Shown: positions 58,931 to 64,000 of the stretch, one piece after another
Layout of the letters: each line of letters opens with the position of its first letter
Position numbering within the stretch: position 1 is the first letter of the stretch
From: Haemonchus contortus
Lineage: Eukaryota; Nematoda; Chromadorea; Rhabditida; Trichostrongylidae
Direction: 5' to 3'
Length of the DNA stretch: 64,000 nt
Assembly: GCA_000469685.2 (NCBI GenBank)
Contig: LS997565.1
Coordinates: 20,357,240-20,421,239, forward strand
Program-made: the position numbers and the translations under genes
Notes under the pieces: model-generated
What the model was told of the DNA's origin: nothing
Databases searched by the model: none
Seen by the model: only the letters and a program-made list of their open reading frames with translations

Positions 58931-60630
58931 CCGCACGCACGACAAGAACGGAGGTAGTGGGTTCGCAGTAGCAGAGAGAGAAGGCAACGGGTTTCATAAC
59001 ATCCTTATTGCAGTACCCTCGACACGCAAACCCTCGCTTCACCGCGGTTTGGGGGGCGTTAGGAAAGGACCGCTTGAACGCGTGGCTAGGCGATAACATC
59101 AGCTTCCTACGCAAACCCCACCACTTTGCGACACCATCCGTATCACGCAATTTTCGAATCAAAAACTCTAAGCTATCCAGTCTTTTTTATAGTGCTGCAC
59201 TTTGGATTTGCTTCGCATTCAAGTACAAGAAAATCACAATACAGTCAAAGATACAGAGGCTTTCCCGTAACACTCAGACGACCCGATTAAGAGGGAACCA
59301 CATCATAGCATAATTTGACGTGACCTACCTCTACACAATTGGGTCAAATAGTTATGCCATGCAGGCTATCTGCGGACTGCTCTACGATACAGGAAGATTG
59401 TTTCAACTCTTCTGTATGTAATCTTCGGGCTCCTTCTTCAAATGTAGGTTGAAAAAATTAAATCTGTTTAAAGTTCTAGGTGAGGAAAATATGCCTGATC
59501 GTGTCAACTCCTGCATCAAATTCACGCTATGGTTTGTTTTTTTTTAAAAGGAAAGCTGTTGCGTACATCACATTAGTGTCTGCAGAGGGCAGTCGACGTA
59601 TTTATTTTTCTCTTCTTTTTTCGTCTCTTGTTATGTTTCCCTGGAGCCTGGCGTTTTTCTTATCCCGGGCGACCTGATCTTCGAGTTGTATTTGAGATTT
59701 TCCTTCCATTTTGTTCTTTCTTAACCTGTCCTTGCGGTCTTTTCCATTCAACCAGGTCTACCTATTCGTGACTTTCGTGACTTCCACAAATGAGTGCAGG
59801 TTAACAAGTATTCCTGGTATTCCGGTCAAATACTCGGGTGTAGGTCTTACGCCCTGGGCTCGTATTCAGATCAAATAGGCACAGAGTGCAATTTGAATGA
59901 ATAAATAAATAGATATGCTTCTCCTCCAGAATACAAATTTCGTGCAGCACGTAGACTTGGCAGAGCACACGAACAGCTATGGTGTTGCAGAGGTCACCAG
60001 TTGATATTAGAGACTTTTCCTAGTGTCTCCCCATATAATCATAAAACTTCTCGTGCATCTCCTTAACTATTTGTTATTTATTTACTAAATGTTTGTTAAC
60101 GCATCAACCAGCAATTCTTATTTCCCCACCCATCAACTAAAAACGCTTTAAAAACCTGAGTTGAGCATGGCGAAAAATTGAGGGGTTTCAGTGTAAGCGG
60201 GCTAGCAAGTGAGAAATAGGGAAAGTTTCAATAATTTTTTGACTGTTTGATGATTTTTGTTCCTATTTTCTATCTACTCGACTGGCAAATTCATTTTTTA
60301 TAATGATTTGTAAGAAAGCAAAAAGCAAATAAATACGTGAAACTAATTTTTGTGACCATTTACACAGGATTGCGTGAATGTGATACGACCGAAGATAATT
60401 TGACTGGAGATAAGCGGTACCTTTTCGGAATCTCTTTGTGCATACAATACTCTTTGTTTTACATTCTAGAACCACAAGTGAACGAGCATGGGTTATCCCT
60501 TGACCAGAAAAGAATCACTTAAAAGGCAGTTACATTGCGAGGAAAAGGATAGAGGCCATAAGATCATTTTTTCCTTTGCGAAGTTGACGTTTTTGAGCTT
60601 GTTGGATCCCTGGCTTTGACCCTGCCTTGA
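58930..60630. other. Intergenic, probably repeat-derived
   Basis: A GC-richer block (58940-59170) gives an open minus-strand frame (KRGFACRGYCNKDV) that looks like repeat-derived sequence rather than a gene. The remainder is AT-rich with no recognised feature. Confidence 0.35.
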
Positions 60631-60645
60631 TCTCGCCTCGCGGAT

Positions 60646-61850
60646 CAAACACCATGTAGGTGGTGATCATGGAGGCCCTAGGTCAGTGTATGACCACTGA
60701 TCATACCGCCCCTTTTGTACCATATATAAGGCCCTGTTTTTGCTAGTATTTATTCCACAGTTCGCTCCAATAAATTGTCTTCTAACCGATTCTAACTTCT
60801 AACGACACGACACTGGCGATCAGGACTCCGAGCAAGGACTCAAGAAGATGAACGCTCTCTCTGCCGTACTTCAAGCTGTGCAGAAGCAACTGGACCTCCA
60901 AGGAGCCGCCATAATGCAACTTATGGAGAAGATGTCCACTTCACCTACCTGCTCCGTTCCTGTCGTCATGAAGGACAAGCACACAATCTTCAACTCGCTC
61001 CACCGCCGAATCGAAAAGTTCATATATGATCCAGACCGAAGCCGCACCTTCGATATATGGCTCAGAAGATACCAAGACTTATTCGACAACGAGTGCGACG
61101 ATCTCGAAGAGAAGGACAAAACCCGACTACTCGTCTCACGCCTGGACGAGGATTGTCATCAAATGCTGACTGCAGCTATTGCTCCGAAGCAAATGTCTGA
61201 ACTCTCATGGAACGAAATTCTGGGAGTGCTGGAACGCCAATTCGGATCGGCGAAAACGTTATTTCGCCGTCAATTCGAGTGTTTCAAAATGAGGTACGAA
61301 GGTCAGGAGTTCAACAACTACGAGCTCCTCGTCAAGACGAAGTACACGGATGCCAAATTGGATACCATCGGCTTTGACGGTCTACAATGTCTGCTTTACG
61401 TCGCTGGATTCCAAGGACCCGACTTTGCCGCCTATCGTACACGTCTGTTGCGGAAGCTGGACCAGTTTGAAAAGGTCACGCTCAAAGACCTAACAGCAGA
61501 ATGCCAGTTAATCAAGTCCTACAAGGAGGACTCACGAATGCTCGAAGGCGTTTCATCAGTCAACTTCATTCCTCACAAGAAGCGGTTTCGGAGCAACAAG
61601 AAGTCCAAGTCACGTGAACGGCAGAAGAAGGAGCTGACTGACCTCCACAGCAGTGAATGGAAGCCAAGTGAAGGTCCGACCACCAATGGTTGCCCCGCGG
61701 ATCAAGCGCCATGTAGGTGATCATGGAGGCTCTAGGTCAGTGTATGACCACTGATCGTACCGCCCCTTTTGTACCGTATATAAGGCCCTCTTTTTACTAG
61801 TATTTATTCTGCAGTTCGCTCCAATAAATTTTCTTCTAACCGCTGTGCGA
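60646..61850 (+). mobile_element. Short LTR retrotransposon, gag only (non-autonomous)
   Basis: Two direct repeats, about 60646-60811 and 61697-61850, share CGCGGATCAA, CATGTAGG, GATCATGGAGG, GGTCAGTGTATGACCACTGATC, a TATA box (TATATAAGG) and AATAAA in the same order with about 10 percent difference, as LTRs do. Directly after the left LTR comes CTGGCGATCAGGACTCC, placed like a tRNA primer-binding site. The interior carries one gag-like ORF and no protease, reverse transcriptase or integrase. Total length is about 1.2 kb. Confidence 0.75.
60848..61720 (+). CDS. Gag-like protein of the LTR element, 290 aa
   Basis: Single intact frame from ATG 60848, 36 bases after the left LTR. Residues 1-35 hold an amphipathic start; about 55-200 form the retrotransposon gag core (TFDIWLRRYQDLFDNE, ELSWNEILGVLERQFG, FRRQFECFKMRYEGQEF); about 245-275 is a basic tail (KKRFRSNKKSKSRERQKK). 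It resembles Ty3/gypsy-type gag of invertebrate elements. No CCHC zinc knuckle is present. The frame runs straight into the right LTR, where it stops, so everything after the basic tail has been lost. The intact frame suggests recent insertion or maintained function. Confidence 0.75.
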   Translation: MNALSAVLQAVQKQLDLQGAAIMQLMEKMSTSPTCSVPVVMKDKHTIFNSLHRRIEKFIYDPDRSRTFDIWLRRYQDLFDNECDDLEEKDKTRLLVSRLDEDCHQMLTAAIAPKQMSELSWNEILGVLERQFGSAKTLFRRQFECFKMRYEGQEFNNYELLVKTKYTDAKLDTIGFDGLQCLLYVAGFQGPDFAAYRTRLLRKLDQFEKVTLKDLTAECQLIKSYKEDSRMLEGVSSVNFIPHKKRFRSNKKSKSRERQKKELTDLHSSEWKPSEGPTTNGCPADQAPCR

Positions 61851-63317
61851 CGACGCAACAGAGCTGAAGATAGAAGATAAGATAGATAGGGGTTGTGTCT
61901 ATACGTTCGCCGTGCTAACATCCTCTAAAATTTCGATATATATACGTGCGAACGAAATGACTTTTTCAAGGTGGAGATTCGTCACTTTGCAATTAGCAGT
62001 GTTCAGGTCTCATAGTTTGGTTACTCACAATTAGGCATGACAACGAATAGATTTTACCACCGACAGGATATTGCCCGGTTATTTATTGTTCTCTTATCAT
62101 TTTGATGCTTACTAGGTTTTGCTGCGTATTAGCACATCATTTCTGAAAGCCTCTTCTCTAGTGGTCATCATATCGAGGTCATAATATCGAGGAATCGTCA
62201 CACGGAAATGGTATCGTCGATAGTCCGCCCAGATCCAAAGCAACAAAGAGGGTATTGCTTATAAAACTTTGCTGTGGACAACGTCTCACCGAATCAAGGA
62301 TAAACACCATTCAACAAAGAGACGAGAGTCGTCACAGTTTAAGTCTTAACTAATGCTCACTAAGTCTATGTATATTGTAACTGTTAGGGTAATGAACTTT
62401 GTACCTGAATCAACACAATACGCGGCAATTACATTACCACCCTCAAAGCTCAAATTCTACCCTGCATACGAGCTGGAGCAGCAAGAGCGGTATGCCGTTT
62501 GAGTGCAAGATCTGAGGGTAACGGAACTTCTTCCCGACTGCGGCATTCTCCTCTGCGGCATGCGGCAAAGGTTACTGCAATTACCGTACTCACCACGTCA
62601 TCCCGCCAATCGATATGACGCAATATTTTTCGTTGACTGCTTTTCTTTTTTTGTCAGATTTGATCGTTTTTCTGTTTCTTTTTCATTTTTATGCTTATTA
62701 GACTTGATTAAGCAGAATGTTAGCACCTATATTAGCGACGGTAAAGACCGCATTGGAATTGAAGGAAGGGGCCAGCCAATTCGAATAGTTAAAGGACTCC
62801 CTACCTCACAAATTGCGCGCCCCAATCTTCCATCGCAATCCTGCGATACGCGGCAGGTGCGGCGTGCACGACGCCGTTTTCGCGAAGAAGATTCCGGACC
62901 CCAAGAGCTGACACCCCCACTCAGACGACCACAGGAGTGTGGGTATACCCCACATTACTGTGGACGTTAAGACGCCTTTACAGTACAGTTGTACCGAATC
63001 ACTCAATTTATGGCTGCTGATGGGGTTGTTTCCGCAACCAGGCAAACGTGGTAGAGAGCGCTCTTCAAGGTCCAGTCTGCAACCTAAATAACACAGCATC
63101 ACTAATTACGACCTTTTGGAAAGGGGTATTCTGTATTCGCATTGGGATATTCTAGACATCCTTTGTTCGGGGTCCACATATGTCGTGAATCATATTAATA
63201 GAAGCATTTGTAGAAGAATGCAAGAAAACAACGAGTGCTAGTAATCACTTTAAGTCATTTAAAGTGATATAATTATATCATTCTGACATAACAGGCTCAG
63301 CAGTTGCCGCCGGCAAC
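61851..63317. other. Unassigned region with one GC-rich ORF
   Basis: The + frame 62503-62970 (155 codons, non-ATG start) and the minus frame 63102-62806 overlap in a GC-rich block (62740-62960). Neither shows a domain, and the composition looks repeat-derived. A palindrome TGATATAATTATATCA lies near 63266-63281, just beyond the mucin-like gene's stop on its 3' side. Confidence 0.3.
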
Positions 63318-64000
63318 CTAAGAAGAGGAAGATGCCGTAGTTGGCGTTGTGGTGGTCGATGTGGATTCGGTAGTGGTGGTCGGCGTCGTAGTGGTCGATG
63401 TCGATTCAGTTGTTGTCGTCGGCGTCGTAGTGGTCGATGTGGATTCAGTTGTTGTAGTCGGCGTCGTAGTGGTCGATGTGGATTCGGTAGTGGTGGTCGG
63501 CGTCGTAGTGGTCGATGTCGATTCAGTTGTTGTCGTCGGCGTCGTGGTGGTTGATGTCGATTCAGTCGTTGTCGTCGGCGTCGTGGTGACCGATGTGGAT
63601 TCAGTTGTTGTAGTCGGCGTCGTGGTGGTTGATGTCGATTCAGTCGTTGTCGTCGGCGTCGTGGTGGTTGATGTCGATTCAGTCGTTGTCGTCGGCGTCG
63701 TGGTGGTCGATGTGGATTCAGTTGTTGTAGTCGGCGTCGTGGTGGTTGATGTCGATTCAGTCGTTGTCGTCGGCGTCGTGGTGGTCGATGTGGATTCAGT
63801 TGTTGTAGTCGGCGTCGTGGTGGTTGATGTCGATTCAGTCGTTGTCGTCGGCGTCGTGGTGGTTGATGTCGATTCAGTCGTTGTCGTCGGCGTCGTGGTG
63901 GTCGATGTGGATTCAGTTGTTGTAGTCGGCGTCGTGGTGGTTGATGTCGATTCAGTCGTTGTCGTCGGCGTCGTGGTGGTTGATGTCGATTCAGTCGTTG
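63318..64000 (-). CDS. Thr/Ser/Pro mucin-like tandem-repeat protein, C-terminal part (runs off right edge)
   Basis: On the minus strand the frame is open from the window edge to a TAG at 63318-63320, with no ATG inside the window. It encodes about 17 copies of a 13-residue, 39-base unit ESTSTTTTPTTTT, then a short end TPTTASSSS. The composition (over 60 percent Thr, plus Ser, Pro and one Glu per unit) is that of a heavily O-glycosylated mucin-like domain of a secreted or surface protein. A signal peptide or other domains would lie to the right. The frame holds across every unit, which argues for translation rather than a plain satellite. No clear AATAAA was seen soon after the stop. Confidence 0.65.
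   Translation of the reverse strand, partial: TTESTSTTTTPTTTTESTSTTTTPTTTTESTSTTTTPTTTTESTSTTTTPTTTTESTSTTTTPTTTTESTSTTTTPTTTTESTSTTTTPTTTTESTSTTTTPTTTTESTSTTTTPTTTTESTSTTTTPTTTTESTSVTTTPTTTTESTSTTTTPTTTTESTSTTTTPTTTTESTSTTTTPTTTTESTSTTTTPTTTTESTSTTTTPTTTTESTSTTTTPTTASSSS
63334..64000. repeat. 39-bp minisatellite with higher-order structure
   Basis: About 17 units of 39 bp, all in one frame. Outer units nearer the stop codon are more divergent (GTAGTGGTCGATG and CGGTAGTGGTG variants). Inner units fall into two nearly identical types, one with GGTTGATGTCGATTCAGTC and one with GGTCGATGTGGATTCAGTT, arranged as A-A-B and A-B blocks. That points to recent multi-unit amplification by unequal exchange. 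Confidence 0.9.

Noticed and set aside
63334..64000. CRISPR array or plain satellite
   Set aside because: Units are directly abutting without spacers, keep one reading frame and end at a stop codon; the genome is eukaryotic.

Overview
The window looks like nematode nuclear DNA, most like a strongylid/hookworm-type genome. Genes are cut into many short exons by introns with GTAAGT-like donors and TTTCAG acceptors. Several first exons begin with ATG a few bases after a strong acceptor, as in spliced-leader trans-splicing. The rest is dense with old mobile elements: tRNA-derived SINEs, RTE and CR1/jockey-like LINE remnants, mariner relatives, MITEs, foldback elements and one gag-only LTR element. 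The species call is inference, not a database match.

Left part (2.8-16.7 kb, mostly + strand): two well-resolved genes lie head to tail. The first (2786-7756, 16 exons, 634 aa) is a coiled-coil protein whose C-terminus resembles CCDC186/CCCP-1. The second (8537-14806, 11 exons, about 465 aa) is the MON1 orthologue SAND-1, the RAB-7 exchange-factor subunit. Both families work in Rab-controlled endomembrane traffic. Behind them is a small unrecognised multi-exon gene (14905 to 15532 or 15886). On the opposite strand is a four-exon, 126-aa MADF-like gene (19290-16189) with AATAAA just after its stop.

Middle part (19-34 kb): mostly repeats (SINE copies, an interspersed family at about 22.9, 24.5 and 33.0 kb, an RTE 3' fragment at 32.1-32.8 kb) plus coding-like fragments that could not be joined. 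A small cysteine-rich, PAN-like gene lies at 34.5-35.7 kb (+). From 36.5 to 43 kb come a hairpin, a 1.27-kb mariner-like element with clear terminal inverted repeats, two kinds of foldback element and a decayed non-LTR retrotransposon.

Right part: a large minus-strand gene of the nematode DUF229 family (alkaline-phosphatase/sulfatase-like fold) runs from about 55.03 to 44.43 kb. Fourteen phase-consistent exons were found by hand. Its introns hold a mariner remnant, a SINE, a long foldback and a perfect 24-bp hairpin. Then come repeats, a short LTR retrotransposon with an intact gag-like ORF and no pol (60.65-61.85 kb), and, at the right edge, the 3' end of a minus-strand gene encoding a Thr/Ser/Pro mucin-like 13-residue tandem repeat (63318 to beyond 64000).

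All gene models were read by eye from splice sites, reading frame and phase. Family names rest on remembered family motifs. No RNA data or searches were available.
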